Source of the DNA: Curtobacterium sp. HSID17257
GTDB lineage: Bacteria > Actinomycetota > Actinomycetes > Actinomycetales > Microbacteriaceae
DNA length: 64,000 nt
Assembly (NCBI RefSeq): GCF_003989515.1
Contig: NZ_RBLU01000001.1
Coordinates: 62,001-126,000 of the forward strand
Direction: 5' to 3'
The notes under the pieces were generated by a model, which worked only from the letters and a program-made list of their open reading frames with translations, did no database searches and was not told where the DNA came from. A program made the translations under genes and the position numbers. Of the stretch, positions 1-7,908 are shown one piece after another. Numbering within the stretch: the first letter of the stretch is position 1; each line of letters starts with the position of its first letter.

Positions 1-718
1 CGCGGATGTCGTCCTGCGTGTAGGAGCCCCCGTGCGGGCGACCGTCCTTGCCGGCCACCCGGAGCGTGCCGTCCACGTCGGGGACGTGCGCGCCGACCTG
101 CGACTCCGTGCGCCACGACCCGATCTCGGTGAGCCGTGGGTACTTCGTGATCTCGATGCGCCAGCCCTGGTCCTCGGTCAGGTGGAAGTGCAGGCGGTTG
201 ATCCGGTGCACGGCGAGCTGGTCGACCAGGCGGAGCACCTCGGCCTTCGTGCGGAAGTGCCGGGCGACGTCGAGCATCACGCCGCGCCAGGCGAAGGCCG
301 GGGCGTCCTCGACGACGGTGGCCGGGAGCGTCCACCCCTCGGTACGCACCCGGCCGCGTCGGTACACGTCGGCGGGCAGGAGCTGGAGCAGCGCCTGGAC
401 GCCGTAGAAGACCCCGGCCGGGCCACCACCGGTGACGACGACGCCGTCGGTGGTGACCGCGAGGCGGAAGGCCTCCGAGCGGTCACCGCCGGGGCCCTCC
501 GGCAGGTCGCTCGGGTCGGCGGCGATCCGGAGGGCGACCAGGGGGACGTCGGTCGCGCCGCCGGCGCCGAACAGGGGGAGTCGGGTCGATGCGCGCAGGA
601 CCTGCTGCAGGTACTGGGCGACCGGTTCGGCCGCGGGGTCGGCGGTGACGCGGGTCCGCTCGTCGAGGGTGAACGAGCCGGTGCCGTCGACGCGGGAGCG
701 GGGGCGGGGGATGAGCAT
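1..718 (-). CDS. beta-N-acetylhexosaminidase, GH20 (3' end outside window)
   Basis: The reverse strand from the ATG at 718 reads an open frame that runs off the left edge, giving about 239 residues. The N-terminal part resembles the GH20b domain. It is followed by the start of the GH20 TIM barrel, with the hallmark stretch WRGVMLDVARHF and then NRLHFHLTEDQGWRIE. Family members remove terminal N-acetylhexosamines from chitobiose-like or glycan ends. The catalytic Asp-Glu pair would lie in the missing C-terminal part. No signal peptide is apparent, which suggests a cytoplasmic enzyme acting on imported oligosaccharides. The family assignment is firm; the substrate is not known. Confidence 0.88.
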   Translation of the reverse strand, partial: MLIPRPRSRVDGTGSFTLDERTRVTADPAAEPVAQYLQQVLRASTRLPLFGAGGATDVPLVALRIAADPSDLPEGPGGDRSEAFRLAVTTDGVVVTGGGPAGVFYGVQALLQLLPADVYRRGRVRTEGWTLPATVVEDAPAFAWRGVMLDVARHFRTKAEVLRLVDQLAVHRINRLHFHLTEDQGWRIEITKYPRLTEIGSWRTESQVGAHVPDVDGTLRVAGKDGRPHGGSYTQDDIR

Positions 719-876
719 GCGGTGCGGTCCTTCCGGGGGAGGTCGGGGACGTGCCGGTGCCACCGCCGTCGTGGCGGTGCGCTCCATCCTCGTCGCTGCC
801 CGCCGCCGCTGCCCGCTGTCCGCTGTCCGCCCGAGCTCTCGCCCCGCCCGCCGCCGCTGCTGCCGGTCGCGCCCGG

Positions 877-1875
877 TCAGGCCCCCGGCGTCCGGACCGG
901 GTCGGGTTCCCCGAGCAGCCGGGTCGTCCAGTCGGCCAGGGCCGCGACCGCCGAGCGCGAGACCGCCGCACCCGGGACCATGCTGGTGAAGCCGTGGAAC
1001 GCGCCCGGCCACACGTGCAGCTCGGCGTCGACCCCGGCGGCCCAGAGCGCGCTCGCGAACGCCACGGTCTCGTCGCGGAACACCTCGGCGCTGCCGCAGT
1101 CGACGTACGTGCGGGGGAGCCCGGACAGGTCCTCGGCGCGCGCGGGTGCCGCGTACGGGGAGACGTCGTCGGTACCACGGCGCTCGCCGAGGTAGGCGCC
1201 CCAGCTGAAGTGCATCGCCTGGCGGTCGGCGACGCCGACGCCGTCGATCTGCCGGGTGGACACGGTGTCGTCGCGGTCGTCGAGCATCGGGGAGACGAGG
1301 ACCTGCGCGAGCACCTCGGGCCCGCTCCGGTCACGAGCGAGCAGGACCGTCCCCGCCGCCAGGCCCCCGCCCGCGCTCTGCCCGGCCACCACGATGCGCG
1401 CCGGGTCGATGCCGAGCTCGTCGGCGTGCTCCGCGACCCAGACGAGTCCGGCGTAGCAGTCCTCGACGGGGGTCGGGTCGGGGTGCTCCGGGGCGAGGCG
1501 GTAGTCGACGCTGATGAGCACGACGTCGTGGTCGAGCAGCCAGTCGTCGTACGAGTCGAGGTTGCCGAGGTGGTGCCCCATCACCATCCCGCCGCCGTGG
1601 ATCGTGTAGACGCCCGTGGTCGGACCGGTCCGACCGGCGCGCTGGATCACCGCGAGGTCGATGGGGTCGCCGCCGTGGCCGGGGACGGTGATGCTCCGCC
1701 GCTCGAGGCCGCGGGAACGCAGTCGGTCGTCGAGTTCCTGTTCGCTGACGTCGAGCGCGCGCATCCGGGGCAGGGCCGCGGCGTCGATGGTGAACGGGCC
1801 ACGGGCCTCGAGCGCGGTGAGGAGGACGGCGAGCTCGGGGTCGAAGGGCGGTCGGGGCGTGGTGGTCTCAGGCAC
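877..1875 (-). CDS. alpha/beta-hydrolase, HSL-type esterase
   Basis: This is a 332-residue serine hydrolase of the hormone-sensitive-lipase class. The oxyanion-hole HGGG lies at residues 93-96, the nucleophile elbow GQSAGG has Ser167, and His294 lies in WPGAFHGF. The acidic position is in GSAEVFRDE, where this subgroup has Glu or Asp. Such enzymes cleave short-chain esters and are cytoplasmic. The start overlaps the end of the upstream MFS gene by 8 bases, so the two are probably one operon read right to left. The natural substrate cannot be predicted. Confidence 0.88.
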   Translation of the reverse strand: MPETTTPRPPFDPELAVLLTALEARGPFTIDAAALPRMRALDVSEQELDDRLRSRGLERRSITVPGHGGDPIDLAVIQRAGRTGPTTGVYTIHGGGMVMGHHLGNLDSYDDWLLDHDVVLISVDYRLAPEHPDPTPVEDCYAGLVWVAEHADELGIDPARIVVAGQSAGGGLAAGTVLLARDRSGPEVLAQVLVSPMLDDRDDTVSTRQIDGVGVADRQAMHFSWGAYLGERRGTDDVSPYAAPARAEDLSGLPRTYVDCGSAEVFRDETVAFASALWAAGVDAELHVWPGAFHGFTSMVPGAAVSRSAVAALADWTTRLLGEPDPVRTPGA

Positions 1876-3421
1876 GGGAGGACTCCTGGTGGTGGTCGGC
1901 GGAAGTGGACGAGGAAGAGGACGCGGACGTGGACGTGGACGTGGCCGTCGACGGCATCGGCGGGGACGGGGTCGGTGTCGGGGCCGGGGCCGGCGTCGGT
2001 TCCGGTGTGCCGACGCCGCGTCGCGCGCGGAGCACCCCGACGGTGACGAGCAGCGCCGCGACCACGGTGATCACGGCCCCGGCGACCTGCAGCGCACCGA
2101 CGACGGCGGCAGCGTGCACGGCCGTGGTCCGGGCGACGGTGATGCTGCCCGGGACGAACGCCGCGAGCACCGTGCCGGTCGCCCCGATCCCCACCGCGGT
2201 GGCGAGCTCGCTCGCGGTGTCGACGAGCGCCGCCCCGATCGACGTGCGGTCGGTCGGCAGCCCGGACAGGACACTCGCGCCGGCGACCGCCCCGACGACA
2301 CGCATCCCGCCCGCGACGAGCACGAGGGCGACCGCGACGGCCGGGTACCCGGTACGTCCGAGCAGGGTGAACACGGCGAGCCCGACCACGACGGCCGTGG
2401 CGCTCGTCCACGCGGCCCGATCGAGCCCGACCCGACGGACGAAGGGCGCCACGAAGCGGCCGCTCACGAGCAGCACGACGACCTGGGGCAAGGTCCCGAT
2501 CGCCGCGAGGGCCGGCGGCCACCCCCACGCGGCCTGCAGCTGCAGGGTCACCGCGTAGGACAGCCCGGCGGTGGCGAGGCCGGCCGCAGCCTTGTACGCC
2601 AGACCGCTCGCGACGAGGGGCCGCGCCACCAGGGCGAGGTCGAGCAGCGGGTGCCGGGCGGACCGTTCGCGCACCACGAACCCGACGACGGCCGCGACGG
2701 TGGCGCCGGCTGTGACCCACGCGCCCCACCCCGGGGTGACCACGAAGAGCGTCGGGGTCACCAGGACCCCGACCACCGCTGCCGTCCCGAGCACCGCGCC
2801 GACCAGGTCGAGCGGGTGCCGGTGCAGGTCCTCCGGCCGGTCGGCGGTGACCCCGGACCGGATGCCGACGAGCGCGACGAGGGCGATCGGCACGTTCGCC
2901 ACCAGGAGCACCTGCCACGGCGCCACCGCGAGCACGAAGCCGCCGATGGTCGGGCCGATCGCGAGCCCGACGAGTCCGGCGGTCGACACCACGGTCAGCG
3001 CCCGGACGCGCAGGTCGTCGCCGGCGAAGAGCCGGAAGGTCAGCGCCATCGAGCCCGGGGTGGTCATCGCGGCGGCGAGCCCCATGAGGGCACGGACGGC
3101 GACGAGCTGCTCCACGCTGGTCACGAGGACGGTCGACGCGCTCGCCACCGCGAGCAGGACCAGCCCGACGAGCATGGTGCGGCGGCGGCCGAACCGGTCG
3201 GCGACCGCCCCGAACAGGAGCATCAGGCCGCCGAACGCGACCGAGTACGCGCTCGAGACCCACTGCAGCGAGGCGGTGGAGGCGGCGAGGTCACGGCCGA
3301 TCGTCGGCAGGGCGACGGTGAGGACCGAGTTGTCGAGCATCTCGAACAGGAACACGGCGGACAGCCCGGACAGGGCGATCCACGCGTCACGGAGACGGGC
3401 GGGTGGGGTGTGTGCAGACAC
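1868..3421 (-). CDS. MFS transporter, DHA2 (14-helix) family
   Basis: This 517-residue membrane protein has the drug:H+ antiporter-2 architecture. MFS motif A appears as GAVADRFGRRRTMLVG after the second helix, and motif C-like glycine-rich segments follow near residue 150. It probably exports amphiphilic or toxic compounds. The last 50 residues are low-complexity Pro/Thr/Ser repeats encoded by a repetitive GC-rich stretch at about 1890-2010, so the cytoplasmic tail is probably disordered. The tail overlaps the esterase start by 8 bases, suggesting co-expression. The substrate is unknown. Confidence 0.87.
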   Translation of the reverse strand: MSAHTPPARLRDAWIALSGLSAVFLFEMLDNSVLTVALPTIGRDLAASTASLQWVSSAYSVAFGGLMLLFGAVADRFGRRRTMLVGLVLLAVASASTVLVTSVEQLVAVRALMGLAAAMTTPGSMALTFRLFAGDDLRVRALTVVSTAGLVGLAIGPTIGGFVLAVAPWQVLLVANVPIALVALVGIRSGVTADRPEDLHRHPLDLVGAVLGTAAVVGVLVTPTLFVVTPGWGAWVTAGATVAAVVGFVVRERSARHPLLDLALVARPLVASGLAYKAAAGLATAGLSYAVTLQLQAAWGWPPALAAIGTLPQVVVLLVSGRFVAPFVRRVGLDRAAWTSATAVVVGLAVFTLLGRTGYPAVAVALVLVAGGMRVVGAVAGASVLSGLPTDRTSIGAALVDTASELATAVGIGATGTVLAAFVPGSITVARTTAVHAAAVVGALQVAGAVITVVAALLVTVGVLRARRGVGTPEPTPAPAPTPTPSPPMPSTATSTSTSASSSSSTSADHHQESSRA

Positions 3422-3565
3422 GGGTGCACTCCTTCGATGAAGAAGTGGCGACTCCCGTGAGACGCGTGCACGCTCCCGGCCGACGAGCGGCGCGGGTCTT
3501 TTCCCTCTGCCCGGAACAGTAGCGCGCCCGGGCCGCCCACGCCTGCGCGACGGGACGGTGGTGCC

Positions 3566-4165
3566 TCAGGGACGCCCTGGGCGGTGCATGGCGACGGGGT
3601 ACCCGCCGGGGGCGAGCCCGAGCGGGGCACCGGCGACGAAGCCGAATCGTTCGTAGAGCCGCCGGCTCCCCGGTGTGGTCGCCTCGAGGTAGGCGGCAGC
3701 GTGCTCCTCGTCCACGCGGACGAGGCCGGTGCGCAGGAGTTCCGAGCCGATGCCCTGGCCGGCGGCGGCGGGGTCGACCGCGACGTCGGCGAGGTACCAG
3801 TGCGGCGTCGCGGGTCGGTGCCGGGCGAACACCTCGGACGTGCGCAGTGCCGTCCGCAGGTGTCGGAGGCCGATCGCTCGCAGGTACCTCGGGAACTGCT
3901 GCAGACGATCGGCGAGCCCCGTGCGGTGTCCGGGACGTTCCCACGCGGCGAGCCCGAGGATCCGGTCCGCGGACTCGACCACGTCGACCACCCCGTCCGC
4001 GAATGCGCCGGTCAGGAGGCTCGCGGTGTACGACTGCGTCAGTCGTTCCTCGCGCCGGTGTTCGCCGGGGATGACCGCTGCGACGACGGCATCGTCCCGG
4101 AGCGCGCGCGCCAGCACCGCCCCGCAGGCCGATGCCTCTGCGCGGGTCGCTCGTCTCGTCGTCAC
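3566..4165 (-). CDS. GNAT-family N-acetyltransferase
   Basis: This 199-residue protein has the GNAT acetyl-CoA pyrophosphate-binding loop VDPAAAGQGIGSELL in its second half, followed by the usual LYERFGF motif near the C terminus. GNAT enzymes transfer acetyl groups from acetyl-CoA to amines; the acceptor here is not predictable. It stands alone, separated by about 144 bases from the MFS gene on the same strand. Confidence 0.85.
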   Translation of the reverse strand: MTTRRATRAEASACGAVLARALRDDAVVAAVIPGEHRREERLTQSYTASLLTGAFADGVVDVVESADRILGLAAWERPGHRTGLADRLQQFPRYLRAIGLRHLRTALRTSEVFARHRPATPHWYLADVAVDPAAAGQGIGSELLRTGLVRVDEEHAAAYLEATTPGSRRLYERFGFVAGAPLGLAPGGYPVAMHRPGRP

Positions 4166-4196
4166 GTCGTGGTCCTCCCGGGAACGGCTCGGCCGA

Positions 4197-4742
4197 TCAA
4201 CCGTAGCCCTCGTCGTACAGCCGCCACCCGTCCGCCGTCTGGTGGAAGCAGAACTGCCACCTCTGCAGTGTCCCGGGGTCGGCGCCGCTCATGTTCGTCT
4301 CGGTGACGTCGACGGGGATGCACTCCTCGGAGACCCCGCCGCGCTCATCGGCCGGGATCCGCTCGACAGCGCCGATGTTGCGGTGTGCCAGCAGGTCCGG
4401 GTGCTCGTCGAACCACGAGGTCGGCTGCCGCTGCCCGCACCACGCGTGTTCGGGCGACGACGGTGCGTGTGCGGCCGTGAGCGCTTCGGTCACCGCGCAG
4501 TCGTGGGCCTCTGCTGCGCGGAGGTAGACGCGGAGGACCTGCTCGGACGTGGCGTCCGCCGGCGGGAGCCGTCGCGCGGTCCCGACCCGCTGGACCACCG
4601 CAGCCGTCCCGGCCACCGCGAGCACGGCACCGACCGCGACGGCAGTCGCCACGATCCGACGTCGCCGTGTCCCGCCACTCGTCGTACGCGTGTTGTCTCC
4701 TCTGTCGGCGATCGGATCTCGTCCCACGTGCGACTGTCGCAC
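4197..4742 (-). CDS. membrane-anchored hypothetical protein
   Basis: This 181-residue protein has a basic N terminus, one hydrophobic helix at about residues 29-50 and an extracytoplasmic domain containing four cysteines. The layout is an N-in signal anchor followed by a soluble exported domain. I do not recognise a family. The GTG start at 4742 fits the anchor; later starts would break it. It is divergent from the secreted protein at 4920, and the roughly 180-bp region between them must hold both promoters. Confidence 0.6.
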   Translation of the reverse strand: MRQSHVGRDPIADRGDNTRTTSGGTRRRRIVATAVAVGAVLAVAGTAAVVQRVGTARRLPPADATSEQVLRVYLRAAEAHDCAVTEALTAAHAPSSPEHAWCGQRQPTSWFDEHPDLLAHRNIGAVERIPADERGGVSEECIPVDVTETNMSGADPGTLQRWQFCFHQTADGWRLYDEGYG

Positions 4743-4919
4743 GCACCGCGTCCGTCGGCATCATCCCTCGGGACGAAGCCGGGTGGCCGAACGACCGGCA
4801 GGTGAGCGTGGTCACCTCGCACGTGGCAGATATACCAGTGTTCCACATTCGTGAGTTGGGCACTACGGTCGACCCACCAGGGTGTCCAGATCCTGGTGCA
4901 CACCTCGAGAGAGACGATC

Positions 4920-5471
4920 ATGCAGAACTTCCGAACCCGATCGGCCGGTCTCGCGTTGGCTGGGGCGCTCGTCGCAGCCGGCCTCGTGAACGCTCCCGCT
5001 GCGAACGCAGCTGCCCGTTCATCGGCGGACGTGTCCCAGAGGATCGACGGCACAGCGCCGGATGCCGTCACGATGGAGACGGTTCATCGAGCCATCGACG
5101 AAGCCCGGTCCGCAGGAGCGATCACGGCGGAGCACACCGCAGCTGACGGTACGACGACCGTCGTGATCGAGGGGGAAGGCGGGACGACGCTCGAACTGAA
5201 CACCGGCGGCTCGGACGCCCGCTTGGGTACGGGGTCCGACCGCTACGGCATGTACGTCGCGTTCAACGCGTTCGATCAGAACCTCATCATCAGGTGCGCG
5301 CTGTCCGCCATCGCGTCCGGCATGTGCGCGCTCGGCCCCGCGGTGTGTGCCGTTGCGCAGGTGGCAGCGCTCCTCGCGAGCAATGCCATCGGCAGCGGTG
5401 GTGGCATCCGCTGCGGCACGAAGTCGCTGCGCGTCTACCCGGTCTCGCACCACGCACCCCGATGTGCCTGA
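4920..5471 (+). CDS. secreted Cys-containing hydrophobic protein (possible bacteriocin precursor)
   Basis: The start at 4920 was chosen because a purine-rich GAGAGA precedes it and it yields a clean signal peptide (residues 1-30, cleavage after APAANA). The 183-residue product has an acidic proregion at about 31-115. A compact hydrophobic Ala/Gly/Cys-rich C-terminal segment follows, with Cys at 126, 136, 143, 165 and 182. I recognise no family with certainty. The layout (leader, hydrophilic proregion, hydrophobic cysteine peptide) loosely recalls halocin-C8-like or lactococcin-type secreted peptides. The next gene, 10 bases on, encodes a two-helix membrane protein, as expected of an immunity gene. 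The function is inference only. Confidence 0.6.
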   Translation: MQNFRTRSAGLALAGALVAAGLVNAPAANAAARSSADVSQRIDGTAPDAVTMETVHRAIDEARSAGAITAEHTAADGTTTVVIEGEGGTTLELNTGGSDARLGTGSDRYGMYVAFNAFDQNLIIRCALSAIASGMCALGPAVCAVAQVAALLASNAIGSGGGIRCGTKSLRVYPVSHHAPRCA

Positions 5472-5481
5472 GTGCAGAGCT

Positions 5482-5682
5482 GTGCTGAAGATCCTGACGA
5501 ACGTCTGGTTCGCGCTCGCAGTCGCGGTCGGCCTGCTGGTGGCCGGCTCTGCGTACTTCGCCAGCACGGTGGACACACCGGGTCAGTGGACGGGCGCGCT
5601 GGTCAACGCGGTCGCCGTCGGGGCGAGCGGGATGTACGTCGGCACGATGATCCGTCGTCGGCGCCGGAACACCAGGCGTTGA
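5482..5682 (+). CDS. small two-helix membrane protein (candidate immunity protein)
   Basis: A GTG start at 5482, 10 bases after the previous stop, gives a 66-residue protein. It has two hydrophobic segments (about 6-26 and 36-54) and a strongly basic tail ending in RRRRRNTRR, which should be cytoplasmic. It is surely co-transcribed with the secreted protein upstream. A membrane protein of this size after a secreted hydrophobic peptide is typical of bacteriocin immunity genes, but no homology supports this here. A strong palindromic terminator follows 9 bases later. Confidence 0.6.
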   Translation: MLKILTNVWFALAVAVGLLVAGSAYFASTVDTPGQWTGALVNAVAVGASGMYVGTMIRRRRRNTRR

Positions 5683-5691
5683 ACGTGACGG

Positions 5692-5729
5692 ACGGGAGGC
5701 GCGGTGCCAGCTGGCACCGCGCCTCCCGT
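5692..5729. terminator. 38-bp perfect palindrome, bidirectional terminator
   Basis: Two 19-base arms (ACGGGAGGCGCGGTGCCAG and its exact complement) meet without a loop. The element lies between two convergent genes ending at 5682 (+) and 5745 (-). Close relatives occur at 9229-9276 and 29655-29696, so this is a repeated terminator type in the genome. Confidence 0.8.
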
Positions 5730-5744
5730 TCGCTGCTCTTCAGC

Positions 5745-6860
5745 TCAGGCGCGCACGCCCTCAGCCAGGACGGCGGCAGCCGGGTCGAAGTCCGCCGGCA
5801 GCGGCTCCGGCTTCGTGATCCGCGAGGTGATCTCGACGGCCTGGCCGGAATCGGCGGCGTCGCGGATGCCGAGCATGACGTCGAGCGCGTGGGACGCGAC
5901 GGCACCGGAGGCACGCTCCGGGCGGCCCTCGGCGATCGAACGCGCCATCTCGACGACACCCGTGCCACGACCCCAGGTCGAGCCCTTGTGCTCGAGGGTC
6001 GTCGGCTCGTCCTTGCCGAGCGTCCACAGCGTGCTGTCACCGTCGAAGACGTTCGGGTCCGGCAGCACGATCGTGCCCTCGGAGCCGTTGATCTCGACGA
6101 AGCCGTTGCGGGGCAGGGCGTGCTGGAACGACAGCGTCGTCTGCGCGGACTGGCCGTCGGCGAACGAGATGAGCGCGGCGTGGTGCGTCGGCACCTCGAC
6201 GGCGAACTCGGTGCCGGCACGGGGGCCCGAGCCGATCACGCGGGTCTCGCGCGACTTCGACGACACGGCCTGCACGCGCGAGGCCGAGCCGAACGCGTGG
6301 AGGAGGGTCGTCACGTAGTACGGGCCGATGTCGAACAGTGGACCGGCGCCCTCGGCGTAGAGGAACTCGGGGTCCGGGTGCCACTGGTCCGGGCCGGGCA
6401 CGTGGAACATCGTCGTCGCGGTGAGCGGCGTGCCGATGTCACCGCGGGCGATGGCACGGATCGCGGTCTGGATCCCGGCGCCGAGCACGGTGTCCGGGGC
6501 GGTCGCGTACCGGACGCCGGCGGCCGACGCGGCGGCGAGGAGCGCCTGGGCGTCCTCGGCCGTGGTGGCGACCGGCTTCTCGCTCCAGGTGTGCTTGCCG
6601 GCGGCGATGATCTGCTGGCCGACCTTCGCGTGCTCGGCCGGGATCGTGATGTTGACGACGATCGAGATGTCGTCGCGGGCGAGGAGCTCCTCGACCGTGC
6701 CCGACGACGGCACACCGTACTTCTCGGCCTGTGCGGCCGCGCGCTCGAGGATGAGGTCGGCGACCATCAGGACCTCGACGTCGGCGAACTGCGTCAGGTT
6801 GGTCAGGTACTGGTCCGAGATGTTGCCGGCACCGATGATGCCGACTCCGACGCGGCTCAC
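5745..6860 (-). CDS. Gfo/Idh/MocA-family NAD(P)-dependent oxidoreductase
   Basis: This 371-residue protein begins with the Rossmann motif VGVGIIGAGNISDQY. It carries the family EKP motif in WSEKPVATT near residue 95 and a C-terminal alpha/beta domain with FDIGPYY near 177. Members oxidise or reduce hydroxyl groups of sugars and cyclitols with NAD(P). Its start overlaps the stop of the isomerase gene by 4 bases, so the two are translationally coupled. With that TIM-barrel isomerase and the divergent symporter it forms a sugar or inositol-like catabolic unit. Confidence 0.9.
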   Translation of the reverse strand: MSRVGVGIIGAGNISDQYLTNLTQFADVEVLMVADLILERAAAQAEKYGVPSSGTVEELLARDDISIVVNITIPAEHAKVGQQIIAAGKHTWSEKPVATTAEDAQALLAAASAAGVRYATAPDTVLGAGIQTAIRAIARGDIGTPLTATTMFHVPGPDQWHPDPEFLYAEGAGPLFDIGPYYVTTLLHAFGSASRVQAVSSKSRETRVIGSGPRAGTEFAVEVPTHHAALISFADGQSAQTTLSFQHALPRNGFVEINGSEGTIVLPDPNVFDGDSTLWTLGKDEPTTLEHKGSTWGRGTGVVEMARSIAEGRPERASGAVASHALDVMLGIRDAADSGQAVEITSRITKPEPLPADFDPAAAVLAEGVRA

Positions 6861-7657
6861 TTGTCGTTGTCCTTCAGCCAGGCGAGCGACTCGGTGATGC
6901 CCTGGAAGACGTCACCCGAGTACGCGTCGAACTCGACGACGCGGATGGCCTGCGGTGCGGCGGCGAGGATGCCCTGCACGTCGACGTCGCCCTGGCCGGC
7001 CGGGGTCTGGTTCTCGAAGGCGCGCTGCAGTGCCTCGGGCACGACGAGGGCGCTCTCGGACGAGGGCAGCGCGGTGAGGATGTCACCGTCGACCTTGCCG
7101 TCCTTGACGTGGATCGCGACGACGCGGTCGCCGAGCGACTTGAGGACGGCCGGTGCGTCGGCGCCGCCGACGGTGGCCCAGAAGGTGTCGACCTCGAGGA
7201 CGGTCTCCGGCGAGAGCTGCGACACGAAGAGCTCGTAGACGGTCTTGCCGTCGACCTTGTTCGTGAACTCCCACTGGTGGTTGTGGTACCCGAACTTGAG
7301 CCCGCGCGCGGTGGCCTCGGCGGTGAGCTCGTTGACGCGCTCGGCGATCTTCGCGACGTCGTCGGCGGTCTGCCAGCGGTCGGTCGGGATGAAGGGGTCG
7401 ATGACGGTCTGGATGCCGAGGCGCTCGGCGGCGTCCCAGATCGGGGCGGTGTCCTCGGCGTCGATCACGGCGACGTGACCGGACGGAGCCCGCAGCCCGG
7501 TGGCGGCGAAGGCCTTCTCGAGGTCGGCAGCGCGCTCGACGAACGCGTACGGCTCGACGTTCTCGTAGCCGATCTCGCGCACCCGGGCGATGGCCTTGTC
7601 GAGGTCTTCGGCGATGGCGTCGCGCAGCGAGTACAGCTGCACAGAGGTGGTGGGCAT
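6857..7657 (-). CDS. sugar phosphate isomerase/epimerase-like TIM-barrel protein
   Basis: The 266-residue product starts at the ATG at 7657, which has a GGAG ribosome site 8-11 bases upstream. A longer upstream reading is possible but would add a non-family N terminus. The protein belongs to the xylose-isomerase-like TIM-barrel superfamily, with metal-site stretches such as KFGYHNHQWEF, EVDTFWA and VAIHVKD. IolE-, EryC- and 3-dehydro-sugar-type activities occur in this superfamily. The 4-base overlap with the downstream oxidoreductase means the two probably act in sequence on an imported sugar. Confidence 0.88.
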   Translation of the reverse strand: MPTTSVQLYSLRDAIAEDLDKAIARVREIGYENVEPYAFVERAADLEKAFAATGLRAPSGHVAVIDAEDTAPIWDAAERLGIQTVIDPFIPTDRWQTADDVAKIAERVNELTAEATARGLKFGYHNHQWEFTNKVDGKTVYELFVSQLSPETVLEVDTFWATVGGADAPAVLKSLGDRVVAIHVKDGKVDGDILTALPSSESALVVPEALQRAFENQTPAGQGDVDVQGILAAAPQAIRVVEFDAYSGDVFQGITESLAWLKDNDK

Positions 7658-7743
7658 GGCAGAGGGCTCCTTCGGTCCTGTCAGGTTGTCGGGGCCCGTC
7701 GAGGATCGATGCTCCCCGGCGAGATCGAGACCGACGCTACCCC

Positions 7744-7768
7744 AAAAACCACCCGCTGTGTAGTTTTT
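7744..7768. promoter_or_regulatory. dyad AAAAACCAC-N7-GTAGTTTTT, candidate operator
   Basis: An inverted repeat with 9-base arms (one mismatched pair) lies 87 bases upstream of the isomerase start. It is an AT-rich island in a GC-rich genome and is placed where a repressor would cover the promoter of the leftward operon. The cognate regulator is not in the window. Confidence 0.5.
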
Positions 7769-7865
7769 GTCGCGCGTCGGTGCCGCGCCGTCTCGATGCG
7801 CCGCTTCTGCGAACCTGAACGACACGTGTCGCTCGCGGCCCGAGCGATGTATGCTCGCCGACGGA

Positions 7866-7886
7866 AAACCTTGCAACACAAGGTTT
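7866..7886. promoter_or_regulatory. dyad AAACCTTG-CAACA-CAAGGTTT, candidate operator
   Basis: A perfect 8-base inverted repeat with a 5-base spacer ends 22 bases upstream of the symporter ATG, so it falls on or just after the likely transcription start. It is a plausible repressor site controlling transporter expression. It differs in sequence from the dyad at 7744, so two proteins or two site classes may be involved. Confidence 0.55.
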
Positions 7887-7908
7887 CCGATCGACTCAAG
7901 GAGGCGTC

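Noticed and set aside
7658..7879. N-terminal extension of the TIM-barrel isomerase
   Set aside because: It would cover both candidate operators, and the ATG at 7657 has a clear GGAG site and family-like start.
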